Part shown: positions 21,567 through 29,419 of the stretch, piece by piece
How positions within the stretch are numbered: the first letter of the stretch is position 1
Layout: each line of letters opens with the position of its first letter
Source: a virus
DNA length: 64,000 nucleotides
IMG/VR virus record: IMGVR_UViG_3300028590_000011
Span: 1 to 64,000 of that record
Direction: 5' to 3' (one strand)
Position numbers and translations under genes: made by a program
Notes under the pieces: generated by a model
Database searches by the model: none
Seen by the model: the letters and a program-made list of their open reading frames with translations, nothing else
What the model was told of the DNA's origin: nothing

Positions 21567-21859
21567 CCGACGAGATCACTGAGGAGACCGTCCTGCGGCA
21601 CATCTGCGAAGGGTGCGGCAAGGACGAGAACCTGACTGTTGCCGAGGCCTTCGAGGCGGGGTGGGACTACCCACCCCGTCTTGGGGTCTTCGGAGTCGTC
21701 TCCCCGCGTACCTGCGGGGAGTGCGGCATCGAGAAGACGCTCTGGTGGCGAATCCAGACCGGCGAGGTTCGTCCCGACGACCTCAGCTCGGAGGAGATGG
21801 AGTTCATCCAACGGGTCGTCAACGAACCCGAGTCCATCCTCGTGAAGGAGGAGAAGTGA
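21563..21859 (+). CDS. Zinc-ribbon protein
   Basis: The product has 98 residues from the ATG at 21563 (overlaps TGA). Cysteine pairs CEGCGK and CGECGI about 50 residues apart define a zinc ribbon. The C-terminal helix is acidic. It probably binds nucleic acid or protein. Coupled to upstream and downstream genes. Confidence 0.7.
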   Translation: MTDEITEETVLRHICEGCGKDENLTVAEAFEAGWDYPPRLGVFGVVSPRTCGECGIEKTLWWRIQTGEVRPDDLSSEEMEFIQRVVNEPESILVKEEK

Positions 21860-21860
21860 G

Positions 21861-22700
21861 ATGCCACGCATCAGCCAAGAAGTCGCAGCGGAGGTCGTGG
21901 TGGACCTCACCGAGACTGAGCGCGGGATCATCCCGTCCGATGAAGTCCAGAAGGTCGTCTGGCAAGGGTGGGCTGACGTGACACCCACCTGGACCCAGTG
22001 GACCAACAGCACCACCGTCACCTACCGGATCCAGCAGGATCGGGTCTGGAACCGATGGACTGTGGACGACGCCTGGACCGTCATGAACCCGGCGATCAAC
22101 GGGACCATCACGTACAACACCGCGTTCACCACGACGCAGGACTACGTGTGGACCAATTGGAACGCCCAGAGCGACACCGTCTACACCCGGACGTACCACC
22201 AGATGGACACGGGTCGGACGGCCGAGGAGATCCAGCACCTGGCGGATCGTCGTCAGGCGCTGAACGAGGCCGAGTCGCGTCGTCGGCTCCGGTATGAGCA
22301 GGAGCGCGAGCAGGCTGCTGCTCGGGCCCAGGCCCATGACCGGGGCATGGAACTGCTGAAGATGGTCATGTCCCATGAGGAGCTGGCGCTCTTCGAGATC
22401 GCGGGCAAGATCCATGTCCGTGGTTCCGAAGGTGGTCTGTACGAGATCGACACTCAGTACGGAGGCGTGCACGGCAACGTCGTGCAGGTCGATGAACACG
22501 GGTGCCAGCTCGGACGGATCTGCGTCGCACCGCAGATGCGGCTCGACAGCGGCGTGCTGCCGCTCTCGGACGGCTACGTCGGTCAGTACCTGGCGATCAA
22601 GCACCAGGAGGCCCTGTTCCGGGCGACCGGCAACTGGTCTCAACGGCGTACCTGCCAGCAGCCGAACGTCCCGATCCTCGGGGAGCAGCGAGCGGCATGA
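21861..22700 (+). CDS. Hypothetical protein with Thr/Trp-rich repeats and coiled coil
   Basis: The product has 279 residues. Residues about 30-110 are rich in Trp, Thr and Asn in a repeated pattern (TPTWTQWTNSTT, TVDDAWTVMNP, TQDYVWTNWNAQ), followed by a charged coiled coil (RRRLRYEQEREQAAARAQA) and a compact C-terminal domain with CQLGRICVAPQ. The repeat may be a surface-exposed beta structure. The function is unknown; it sits at the end of the vWA cluster. Confidence 0.65.
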   Translation: MPRISQEVAAEVVVDLTETERGIIPSDEVQKVVWQGWADVTPTWTQWTNSTTVTYRIQQDRVWNRWTVDDAWTVMNPAINGTITYNTAFTTTQDYVWTNWNAQSDTVYTRTYHQMDTGRTAEEIQHLADRRQALNEAESRRRLRYEQEREQAAARAQAHDRGMELLKMVMSHEELALFEIAGKIHVRGSEGGLYEIDTQYGGVHGNVVQVDEHGCQLGRICVAPQMRLDSGVLPLSDGYVGQYLAIKHQEALFRATGNWSQRRTCQQPNVPILGEQRAA

Positions 22701-22885
22701 GCTACGAGGGTGGAGCGGGGGATGGTCACATCGACATCCCCCGCTTTGCTCTTGTCCCGCGAGGTAAGCAGCGGGTCAAGGGCCGGGTCCTGTCATACGA
22801 AGGGAACGGCTACTTCACCGTTCTCATCCCAGGTGACATCAAGGTGTTCATGCACCGTGATCGTCTGATCTTCGCCAACAAGTAG
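22697..22885 (+). CDS. Small OB/S1-like beta protein
   Basis: The product has 62 residues from the ATG at 22697. The pattern VKGRVLSYEGNGYFTVLI then IKVFMHRDRLIF looks like a short beta-barrel of the SH3/OB type that binds RNA or protein; the small size limits certainty. Coupled to the preceding gene. Confidence 0.6.
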   Translation: MSYEGGAGDGHIDIPRFALVPRGKQRVKGRVLSYEGNGYFTVLIPGDIKVFMHRDRLIFANK

Positions 22886-22892
22886 GAGAGAG

Positions 22893-23066
22893 ATGCTCAA
22901 CCATCCTTTGGCTAAGCACATCTTGTGGGCGGTCGTGCTGGTCGTCCTTGCCTGCCTCGGCATCGTCGCGTTCGGTGACGAGCAGGCAGTGGAAGTAGCA
23001 AGCGGAGTGCTGGCCGGTATCGGCCTCTGCGTCGTACTGATCATCTTGATGATCCCAATGTTCTAA
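22893..23066 (+). CDS. Small two-span membrane protein
   Basis: The product has 57 residues from the ATG at 22893 with GTAGGAGAG upstream. Two hydrophobic helices (LWAVVLVVLACLGIVAF and GIGLCVVLIILMIPMF) flank a short acidic loop (GDEQAVE). Topology and size resemble small phage membrane proteins such as holin-like or exclusion proteins, but there is no lysis cassette beside it. Confidence 0.62.
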   Translation: MLNHPLAKHILWAVVLVVLACLGIVAFGDEQAVEVASGVLAGIGLCVVLIILMIPMF

Positions 23067-23074
23067 GGAGAGAA

Positions 23075-23428
23075 GTGAACACCGTACGAATGAATCGAAC
23101 CGAGCTGCTGGAGCAGCTTCGGGACAACCAGACCAAGCACGCGGCTGACTACCGCGAGGCGATGGTGGTCTGGAAGAAGAAGGCAGCCAAGGCTCTGGCG
23201 AAGGCTGCCAAGAAGGCGGAGAAGGGCAAGATCACCCTCAACCCCCTTCAGGACCTCCCCAAGCCCGTCCAGTTCATGGAGGAGTACGACGACGCCATCG
23301 CGCGTGTCATGGTCGACACCCGCGAGGAGTTGGAGCTGGATGACCACCAGTTCCGGCAGTGGGTCCAGGACAAGTGGGTCTGGCAGCACCAGTTCGCTGC
23401 CTCGACCTCTCTCTACAACGGGAGGTGA
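23075..23428 (+). CDS. Hypothetical basic helical protein
   Basis: The product has 117 residues from a GTG at 23075 with AAGGAGAG upstream. It has a Lys/Ala-rich central helix (KKKAAKALAKAAKKAEKGK) like a DNA-binding or histone-like tail, then a beta/alpha end. Unknown function. Confidence 0.66.
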   Translation: MNTVRMNRTELLEQLRDNQTKHAADYREAMVVWKKKAAKALAKAAKKAEKGKITLNPLQDLPKPVQFMEEYDDAIARVMVDTREELELDDHQFRQWVQDKWVWQHQFAASTSLYNGR

Positions 23429-23429
23429 C

Positions 23430-23684
23430 ATGAAGACGCGGATCATCGGAGCCGTCCTTCTGGGGGCGGCTCTTCTCATCGGTGGCTGCGCCAAGGTGTC
23501 GGAGCCGTACAACGACGCTGACCGAGGCAAGACCAACAACGACAAAGCGGACATCGTCACCTTCCCGGACGGGTTCTCCAACGTCGCCACCAAGTGCGAC
23601 CACGGAAACCGTGTGTACGTCATCTACAAGGGCGACTCGGCCTACGGCTCCGTCGCCGTGGTACCCAACGCGGAGGATTGCTGA
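23430..23684 (+). CDS. Predicted lipoprotein
   Basis: The product has 84 residues from the ATG at 23430. The signal peptide is clear: basic MKTR, hydrophobic IIGAVLLGAALL, lipobox IGGC with the cysteine near residue 19. The mature domain of about 65 residues has paired cysteines (TKCDHG and terminal EDC). Exported phage lipoproteins in other phages can block superinfection by masking receptors or DNA entry; this role here is inference. Confidence 0.8.
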   Translation: MKTRIIGAVLLGAALLIGGCAKVSEPYNDADRGKTNNDKADIVTFPDGFSNVATKCDHGNRVYVIYKGDSAYGSVAVVPNAEDC

Positions 23685-24091
23685 TGGTGAGGAGCGCCCA
23701 CGGCACCAGGTCTGCTGACTTCGTCAAGGAGCAGGGTTGGCGGGTCGGTGACCGCATCGTCGGTGGTCCGATCATGGGCGGTCCTAACAAAGACAGGGTG
23801 GTGGAGGCTGGGTTAACCATCGTGATCACCGCCATCGGCGAGGAGATGGTGCTCACGAAGACCGTCAAGAGAGAGCCCAGCCCTTATGGCTACCGCGACC
23901 GAGAGATGCCCATGACTTTCACGGAGCGCGACTGGGAGAAGATCGAACCCTTCTCGATCGAGAAGGCGATCCAGGAACTCAACAGACACGGTCGGAACTC
24001 GTTGACCGGGCGCGCGATTGATCTGTTGACCGACGTGTTGCTGGTGCACACAACTACAGAGGAGAGGAAAGAGCCGATATGGCCGAAGTGA
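23684..24091 (+). CDS. Hypothetical protein
   Basis: The product has 135 residues from the ATG at 23684 overlapping the lipoprotein stop. It begins with a Gly-rich turn (GGPIMGGPNKD), a beta-rich middle (GLTIVITAIGEEMVLTK) and a helical C-terminal. No domain is recognised. Confidence 0.64.
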   Translation: MVRSAHGTRSADFVKEQGWRVGDRIVGGPIMGGPNKDRVVEAGLTIVITAIGEEMVLTKTVKREPSPYGYRDREMPMTFTERDWEKIEPFSIEKAIQELNRHGRNSLTGRAIDLLTDVLLVHTTTEERKEPIWPK

Positions 24092-24276
24092 CGGAGATGA
24101 CCGAGGAAGAGCGCCTCGCTGAGTTCGAGACGCTGTGCGTCGAGTACAAGCTCCAGAAGGATGCGTTGGTGAAGGCGTCCCTGGCCCTCTTGGAGTCCGG
24201 AGTGCCGTTCCCCACCGTGCTCCGACTGATGGCTCAGCACGGCGCTGTCGACCACGCCCCGAAGGGGATGGCATGA
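24079..24276 (+). CDS. Small helical protein
   Basis: The product has 65 residues, overlapping the upstream gene by 13 bases. It is acidic at the N terminus (MTEEERLAEFETL) and helical. Coupled to a small membrane protein by ATGA. Unknown. Confidence 0.64.
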   Translation: MAEVTEMTEEERLAEFETLCVEYKLQKDALVKASLALLESGVPFPTVLRLMAQHGAVDHAPKGMA

Positions 24277-24464
24277 GTGAGAACACCGCGCTCGCCGTCT
24301 ACATGACCATGCTCATCCTCACGCTGATCGTCGCTGGCGTCAGCGCCTTCGCCTACTACAAGAGCAAGGGCGAGATGGGCGGGATCGTGTTCATCCTGGC
24401 CGCATGTGCCGCTATCGCGCTGGGTTCGTATCTCATCGACGCAGCGGAAAGGGCACTCGCGTGA
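24273..24464 (+). CDS. Small two-span membrane protein
   Basis: The product has 63 residues. Two hydrophobic helices (MTMLILTLIVAGVSAF and GGIVFILAACAAIALGSYL) are joined by a short YYKSKGE loop. It may act in the inner membrane. No homology is recognised; it could be holin-like, but the context does not support lysis. Confidence 0.62.
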   Translation: MSENTALAVYMTMLILTLIVAGVSAFAYYKSKGEMGGIVFILAACAAIALGSYLIDAAERALA

Positions 24465-24580
24465 TCAACGACATGTTGCAGGTTCTCTGGACCCTGCGCT
24501 TCCACATCGGCTTCGGGCTGCTGCTCGTTCTGGGTGGCTACCTGTACGCCTGCGGCTCTACCGTGAGGATGGAGGACTGA
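24461..24580 (+). CDS. Small single-span membrane protein
   Basis: The product has 39 residues from a GTG at 24461 that overlaps the upstream TGA. One hydrophobic helix (IGFGLLLVLGGYLYACG) is preceded by a short soluble stretch. It is directly coupled to the two-span membrane protein, so the two may form a complex. Confidence 0.58.
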   Translation: MINDMLQVLWTLRFHIGFGLLLVLGGYLYACGSTVRMED

Positions 24581-25281
24581 TGGAGGTCCCGGACGGACAC
24601 TTCAGCTTGCCGATGGCGATGATGTTGGCTCGGTCCAACGTCGTCTCTGAGGCTCATGAGATGGACGAGAGGATTCGTCCATTCCCGGAGCAGTACGCCA
24701 TGGGTCCTGGTTGCTACGGGATCGTGGCGAGTTCCAGGTCCATGGTCGAGCAGGACTTCACACTCTTGAAGCTGCTCGATCCCGAGGAGCACAAGGACGC
24801 CTTCCCGAACTGGGAGGAGCGGTTGCAACGCTCCTACGTTCTGTGCGAGTGGCTCTCCAACGACGACCCCGAGGGCGACATCGGCTGGTTCAGCCGCGTG
24901 AAGCTGGTGGAGATCACCGAGGAACAGTACGCCGAGGTGAAGACCTGGATCAGGGAAGACGCGCTCCCCGACGAGCCGCCCGACTGGTTGGACGAGGCCT
25001 ACGCGCTCTACACCGAGCGGCTCTCCAAGATGGCCCCGGACGATGTCACCGTGAACGTCCTGTGCGGTGAGTGTGGGTCGCGCAAGGTCGAGATCCACAT
25101 CTACCACGCCATCCGCAAGGCTGCCCCCGCTGGTCAAGTCGAGAAGGACGGCAAGACCGTCTTCCTCCCCATGGGTCATCGCGGCTCGTCCGACTGCGTC
25201 GCGCAGATCCACCTGCACTGTCAGGACTGCAACGCGCGACGCGACCTGGACGACGACGAGATCGGCTTCGACGCCCACTGA
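24580..25281 (+). CDS. Hypothetical protein with C-terminal zinc ribbon
   Basis: The product has 233 residues from the ATG at 24580. The N-terminal 150 residues are soluble alpha/beta, with acidic stretches. The C-terminal region has CGECGSRK and HLHCQDCNAR pairs, a zinc-ribbon type arrangement. It ends just before promoter P4. Function unknown. Confidence 0.66.
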   Translation: MEVPDGHFSLPMAMMLARSNVVSEAHEMDERIRPFPEQYAMGPGCYGIVASSRSMVEQDFTLLKLLDPEEHKDAFPNWEERLQRSYVLCEWLSNDDPEGDIGWFSRVKLVEITEEQYAEVKTWIREDALPDEPPDWLDEAYALYTERLSKMAPDDVTVNVLCGECGSRKVEIHIYHAIRKAAPAGQVEKDGKTVFLPMGHRGSSDCVAQIHLHCQDCNARRDLDDDEIGFDAH

Positions 25282-25284
25282 GGG

Positions 25285-25313
25285 TAGATGTATAGCATGA
25301 AATGTGCTATACT
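25285..25313 (+). promoter_or_regulatory. Rightward promoter P4
   Basis: TATACT at 25308-25313 with extended -10 TGC; the -35 is weak (TAGATG at 25285-25290, 17 bases upstream). The segment TGTGCTATACTTATC is almost identical to the P2 core. It precedes a leader and terminator hairpin. Confidence 0.65.
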
Positions 25314-25351
25314 TATCACGTCCCTGCGAGAGCTATGCCTTCGCACACCAC

Positions 25352-25378
25352 AGCCCCAAGCTAACCCGGCTTGGGGCT
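25352..25378 (+). terminator. P4 leader terminator-like hairpin
   Basis: A 10-base perfect stem (AGCCCCAAGC / GCTTGGGGCT) with a 7-base loop, followed by TTTCTTTATG. It lies 30 bases downstream of the P4 start and 28 bases before the gene ATG, so most transcripts would stop there unless antiterminated. Confidence 0.75.
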
Positions 25379-25406
25379 TTCTTTATGTCGAAAGGAAGTG
25401 ACAGAC

Positions 25407-26513
25407 ATGGCTACTGCCACTGTCATTGCGGACGGGCCTCCGATGACGGAGCCCGTTGCGCACAAGAAGTCCTCCAAGGGCTTCTGGCGTTCCATCGGGG
25501 ACGCCATCTCCAGCGCGGGTCACCGCGCATGGGAGGCCATCAAGTTCGGTGGCCGCAAGACCCTGGAGGGTCTGAAGTTCTTGGGTCGTCAGGCCGTCCG
25601 TGGAGCGAAGGCATCTGGAAACCTCGCTCTCCGTGGGGTTGGCTACCTGGGTGCTGGGATCATGTGGCTGGCGCTGACCATCCTGAACGTCGCCACCGCG
25701 CTCGTCGTGGGCGTCGTGATGGTGCTGGCCATGATCATCGTCGGCGTGCTCATGCTCGCCGGTGTCTTGATCGGCAAGGTGATCGACATCCTCGACTACT
25801 GGGTGCTCGGCTCCTTCCGTTGGCTCGCTCTCGGGCGACCCGCTCCGTTCAATGAGTTCCTCGCGGACCGTCGCGCTGCTGCGCTGGACAAGAACATGAT
25901 CCGCATCGAGAAGCTCGGCAACTGGGTCATGCGCAAGTTCAACCTGCCCACCGCAGAGGACTACACGCGACTCCTGGACGACGACATCGTGGTCGAGGAC
26001 TACGACTACGACCCGGACGACCCGATCCGCATCAAGCAGCAGCAGGCGCTGGAGGACAAGGTCGCGGTGCGGTTGCAGGAGGACGTGGACAACAAGACCA
26101 TGTCCTTCCCCGGTGGTCGAGCCCGCATGGTCGACCACGACGACCCGTTCGCGGAGGGCACCGACTACACCGCCAGCATCCCGCTGATGCTCGCACCGGA
26201 GAACGAGGGCAAGACCTTCATCGAGTACGACTGGACCTCCTACGTCCACGACCCGGACTTCCCCGTGATGATCGACATCATGGAGAACACCACGATGGTT
26301 CCTTCGGAGAAGGCCTACTGGGTGGGTCGCCGGGAGATGATCAAGTACTACAAGGACAACCCGGACGGGCTGGACGAGCACGGTCGGGCGTGGGCGGCGG
26401 TCTACCACCGCTACCGCAAGCAGACGGCACTGCCCATGAAGTACATCCGTACCGGCTTCATGGACATGGTGAACGAGCTGAAGGCCGCTCGCCGGTCCGC
26501 TGCCTCGGTCTAG
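25407..26513 (+). CDS. Large membrane protein with amphipathic N-terminal helices
   Basis: The product has 368 residues from the ATG at 25407. The first 75 residues carry a repeated amphipathic pattern with evenly spaced Lys/Arg and Gly/Ala (AISSAGHRAWEAIKFGGRKT, LKFLGRQAVRGAKASG). A long hydrophobic region of about 55 residues follows (two transmembrane helices: MWLALTILNVATALVVGVVM and LAMIIVGVLMLAGVLIGKVI), and a soluble acidic domain ends the protein. First gene after promoter P4, with an attenuator-like leader, so its expression seems tightly controlled. The role is unknown; membrane remodelling or host takeover are possibilities. Confidence 0.7.
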   Translation: MATATVIADGPPMTEPVAHKKSSKGFWRSIGDAISSAGHRAWEAIKFGGRKTLEGLKFLGRQAVRGAKASGNLALRGVGYLGAGIMWLALTILNVATALVVGVVMVLAMIIVGVLMLAGVLIGKVIDILDYWVLGSFRWLALGRPAPFNEFLADRRAAALDKNMIRIEKLGNWVMRKFNLPTAEDYTRLLDDDIVVEDYDYDPDDPIRIKQQQALEDKVAVRLQEDVDNKTMSFPGGRARMVDHDDPFAEGTDYTASIPLMLAPENEGKTFIEYDWTSYVHDPDFPVMIDIMENTTMVPSEKAYWVGRREMIKYYKDNPDGLDEHGRAWAAVYHRYRKQTALPMKYIRTGFMDMVNELKAARRSAASV

Positions 26514-26519
26514 GCGTTC

Positions 26520-26882
26520 ATGAGGCGATCACCAGTCGATCCAGATCTGAAACTCGCGCTGAAGCGCATCGCTCGTGAGCGTCGTGGCTACGAGCAGACG
26601 ATCTGGATCGGCTTCGACAACCGTGATCACCTCGCCACTCCTGGACCACCGCTGAATCGGGGGGATCTCATCCTCCTCAACACCACGATGAAGTCGCTTT
26701 GCTACAAGGCAGTCATGCAGATCTCGATGCCTGAGGTCGGCCGGGTCAGGGCTACGACAGTCCTGCTCGGCTCTGGAGAGGCCTTCGCGCTGAACGTGTA
26801 CGACCGTGGTGAGTACTGGGCTGAACCAGATCAGATGGATCTGGTTCAGCTCAGTCAGATCAGACTGTGGATCCCCGAGTGA
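26520..26882 (+). CDS. Hypothetical protein
   Basis: The product has 120 residues. There is an N-terminal basic helix (LALKRIARERRG), then a beta-rich core (GDLILLNTTMK, RATTVLLGSGEAF). No clear ribosome site precedes the ATG at 26520. The 3' end contains two back-to-back inverted repeats (see 26820-26850). Confidence 0.62.
   Translation: MRRSPVDPDLKLALKRIARERRGYEQTIWIGFDNRDHLATPGPPLNRGDLILLNTTMKSLCYKAVMQISMPEVGRVRATTVLLGSGEAFALNVYDRGEYWAEPDQMDLVQLSQIRLWIPE
26820..26850. repeat. Inverted repeat at 3' end of gene
   Basis: A perfect 13-base inverted repeat (GCTGAACCAGATC and its complement) with a 5-base loop, followed directly by a smaller one (CAGTC / GACTG near 26853-26868). Both lie inside the last codons of the gene ending at 26882. 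Confidence 0.7.
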
Positions 26883-26951
26883 CCCATTCCTGGGCGCGAG
26901 GTCCACCAACTTCCCCAACTCAACAACAACCCAACCAACAGGAAGAAGAAG

Positions 26952-27206
26952 ATGGCAACACTCACTCGTTTCACCGCCGACCTCGTCACCCAGGAGGCGC
27001 TCTCCGAGCGTCGGGTCGAGATCATCTCGCGTCAGCTGACCGAGTACCTCCACACCCTCATCGTGGAGGACGACGACCGCCCGCACCTGGAGGTCGACAA
27101 GAACGCCCACGGCCACGTCCACGACACGGCCGATGGTGACCGCTGCGGCTACTGCCTGGAGGAGTCCAGGGACTACCGCAACGGCGACTCCGTCGTCAAC
27201 GCGTGA
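26952..27206 (+). CDS. Hypothetical protein with C-terminal CxxC
   Basis: The product has 84 residues. It has a helical first half (RVEIISRQLTEYLHTL) and a His/Asp-rich segment (DKNAHGHVHDTADGD) next to CGYC, a possible metal-binding site. It follows a C/A-rich spacer with AGGAAG. Directly precedes the AAA+ ATPase gene. Confidence 0.66.
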   Translation: MATLTRFTADLVTQEALSERRVEIISRQLTEYLHTLIVEDDDRPHLEVDKNAHGHVHDTADGDRCGYCLEESRDYRNGDSVVNA

Positions 27207-27250
27207 CGACAACCTTCCAACAACACACCACAGAGAGAGATCAAGACAAC

Positions 27251-28843
27251 ATGCCTTCCATCGAAGCGAACACGTTCACCGACCGCGTCTCCAAGAAGAG
27301 CACCCAGGAGACCCTCGCCAAGCTGCGCGAGATCGGCGGTGGCAAGATCACCGAGGAGTCGGGGATCAAGTACCACAACGGTCGGGAGATCCTCCTGCCC
27401 GAGGGGATGGCCCTGAAGACGGCGGCGAAGCTCGTCACCGCGCAGGCCGTCTCCATGGAGGAGCAGCACGACTTCACGAAGGTCTTCAAGTACCGGCCTC
27501 TGGACGGCGCGTACGCGTTGCAGGAGACCCTCCGTGAGATCTTCGGCCTGTCCGGCACGGGCAAGGCCATCCACACGATGTTCGGCAGCCAGCCGCCGCA
27601 GTACATCAACGTGGAGATCGGCATCGGCGTCGAGGTCCGGGTCCCCTGGGGCCACATCGACTTCCCGCCGTTCGAGGGCATGTTCATGACCGGGGCGAGC
27701 CACGACCCGGACTACGGCCTGCTCTTCCAGGTGACCTGCCGCGCACCGAAGAAGTACGAGCCCGAGATCGAGGGCCTCTGGCTCGCGGTCGAGGACACCC
27801 TGCGCCGCAAGTCCATCTACAAGGGCAAGGCGATCGTCGGCGTCGGCCGGGTCACGCGGGAGGGCATGGAGAGCCCGAAGTTCCTCAACCCGTTCGCCGT
27901 CGACCCCAACACCGTCGCCTACTCGCAGGACGTGCTCAACGCCCTGCGGTCGTCGCTGTGGGGCCCGATCCGCACCGCCGAGCTCCAGCGGGCGGCGGGG
28001 CTGAAGCTCAACCGCAAGACCCTGCTGTACGGCACCTTCGGCACCGGCAAGTCGCTGGCCGGTGCACTCACGTCCCGCGCGGCGGTCAACAACGGCTGGA
28101 CCTTCATCCAGACCAAGACCGGCGACGAGGACCTGGAGAAGGTCCTGAAGACCGCCGAGCTCTACGCCCCGGCCGTGGTCTTCATCGAGGACATCGACAC
28201 GCTCATCGAGTCGGACCCCTCGGAGATGGCCAAGCTGCTGGAGCTGTTCGACGGCATCGGCAGCAAGGACAAGGAGGTCATGGTGCTGATGACCTCCAAC
28301 TACATCGAGGCGCTCAGCAAGGGCATGACCCGCGTCGGGCGCATCGACGCGGCGGTCGAGATCGGTGACCTCGACCAGGGCGCCATCCGCAGGCTCATCT
28401 CGAACTCCTTCGAGGACACCGAGCCCTACGACGGCAGCGTGGACCACGGCATCTTCGAGGCCATGTCCAAGCGCCTCAACACCTCGGACTTCAACGTCAA
28501 GAAGGGCAGCCAGCTCTCCGACGACGTGGACTTCGAGAAGGTCCTGGAGTCCATGAAGGGCTACGAGCCCGCCTTCATCATGGGCACGTTCAACCTGGCG
28601 AAGTCCAACGCCATCATCCGCACGGAGTCGCTCAACTTCGAGCTGACCACCGAGGACTTCGTCCTGGCGGCGGACACCCTCCGCAACCAGCACGACACCC
28701 ACCAGAACGCGGCGGACCGCCCCGCCGTGGACACCTTCGGGCAGTCGCAGAAGAAGCTCATCGCGGAGACCGTGGCCGAGCAGCTCCAGGGCCACAAGGT
28801 GGACCTCAGCGACGAGGGTCAGCTCATCACCCTCGAAGCCTGA
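27251..28843 (+). CDS. AAA+ family ATPase
   Basis: The product has 530 residues from the ATG at 27251. The N-terminal 250 residues are unrecognised. The AAA core shows Walker A YGTFGTGKS near residue 260, Walker B VVFIEDIDTL near residue 310, sensor-1-like MVLMTSNY and an arginine-finger region (TRVGRIDAA). This is the FtsH/p97-type AAA layout without a protease domain. It likely unfolds or remodels proteins or complexes; the vWA protein at 20537 is a possible partner. GC at third positions is very high here. Confidence 0.88.
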   Translation: MPSIEANTFTDRVSKKSTQETLAKLREIGGGKITEESGIKYHNGREILLPEGMALKTAAKLVTAQAVSMEEQHDFTKVFKYRPLDGAYALQETLREIFGLSGTGKAIHTMFGSQPPQYINVEIGIGVEVRVPWGHIDFPPFEGMFMTGASHDPDYGLLFQVTCRAPKKYEPEIEGLWLAVEDTLRRKSIYKGKAIVGVGRVTREGMESPKFLNPFAVDPNTVAYSQDVLNALRSSLWGPIRTAELQRAAGLKLNRKTLLYGTFGTGKSLAGALTSRAAVNNGWTFIQTKTGDEDLEKVLKTAELYAPAVVFIEDIDTLIESDPSEMAKLLELFDGIGSKDKEVMVLMTSNYIEALSKGMTRVGRIDAAVEIGDLDQGAIRRLISNSFEDTEPYDGSVDHGIFEAMSKRLNTSDFNVKKGSQLSDDVDFEKVLESMKGYEPAFIMGTFNLAKSNAIIRTESLNFELTTEDFVLAADTLRNQHDTHQNAADRPAVDTFGQSQKKLIAETVAEQLQGHKVDLSDEGQLITLEA

Positions 28844-28881
28844 GGCTTCACCGCAGTACCTGTTGGAAGGGGAAACCTCAT

Positions 28882-28907
28882 TGGGGGCGGGCTTCGGCCT
28901 GCCCCCA
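28882..28907 (+). terminator. UUCG hairpin terminator
   Basis: An 11-base stem with a cTTCGg loop (TGGGGGC-GGGC / GCC-T-GCCCCCA, one G-U pair) lies 39 bases after the AAA+ stop. It is followed by GGGGCCTTTCTGCGTTT. The last 15 bases are repeated after the terminator at 35935-35980. Confidence 0.8.
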
Positions 28908-28961
28908 GTGGGGCCTTTCTGCGTTTACCCCCAGACCCATAACAAGCACATAGGGAGAGTC

Positions 28962-29276
28962 GTGGACGTACCCGAAGCGTTCTACGCGGAGAACCTCATC
29001 ACCGCCGAGGTGACTGAGGCAGAGATCAACGAGATCTACGAGTGGTCTGAAGAGATCATCAAGGATCTGCGCGAAACTGTGTCGCAGGTGTCCGAACTGA
29101 AGCCGGACGAGATCGACATGCAGACCATGGCCATCGAGTGCCTGAAGCTCGGTTTCCTCGCTGGGACTGTGTTCCAACGGGAGAACGGCCCCGCCCGGGT
29201 TTCCATCCCGGTGGAGATGTCCCCGGAGGCCGTGACCGCCTTCATCAACTTCCTCGTGGAGAGGGTCTCGGAATGA
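28962..29276 (+). CDS. Small acidic helical protein (family A)
   Basis: The product has 104 residues from the GTG at 28962, with AGGGAGAG upstream. It is acidic and helical, ending AIECLKLGFLAGTVFQREN followed by EAVTAFINFLVERVSE. The GFLAG segment is the sort of small-residue helix seen in several neighbouring genes (29416, 31155, 31501, 31925), so it may be part of a paralogous family. Unknown. Confidence 0.62.
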   Translation: MDVPEAFYAENLITAEVTEAEINEIYEWSEEIIKDLRETVSQVSELKPDEIDMQTMAIECLKLGFLAGTVFQRENGPARVSIPVEMSPEAVTAFINFLVERVSE

Positions 29277-29419
29277 GGGCCATCTGGATTACGGTGACGG
29301 CGATGGTGATCCGGTGCATCCGCCGCTTCTTCGCCAACACCCCTGCCAACAAGTACGAGCGCATCGTCTTCTCAGCGGTGCGTGACTCAGCAACTGCGTT
29401 CGGGAAGGCATACGCATGA
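29273..29419 (+). CDS. Small basic protein, possible single-span membrane
   Basis: The product has 48 residues from the ATG at 29273 (overlaps the upstream TGA). A short hydrophobic N terminus (AIWITVTAMVI) is followed by RCIRRFF and a soluble tail. Only weakly membrane-like. Coupled to both neighbours. Confidence 0.55.
   Translation: MRAIWITVTAMVIRCIRRFFANTPANKYERIVFSAVRDSATAFGKAYA

Noticed and set aside
22893-24580. Small membrane proteins as a holin cassette
   Set aside because: No endolysin is near them and small membrane proteins are scattered in this arm.
27173-28795. A 540-codon open frame on the minus strand
   Set aside because: Antisense to the AAA+ ATPase with intact Walker motifs.
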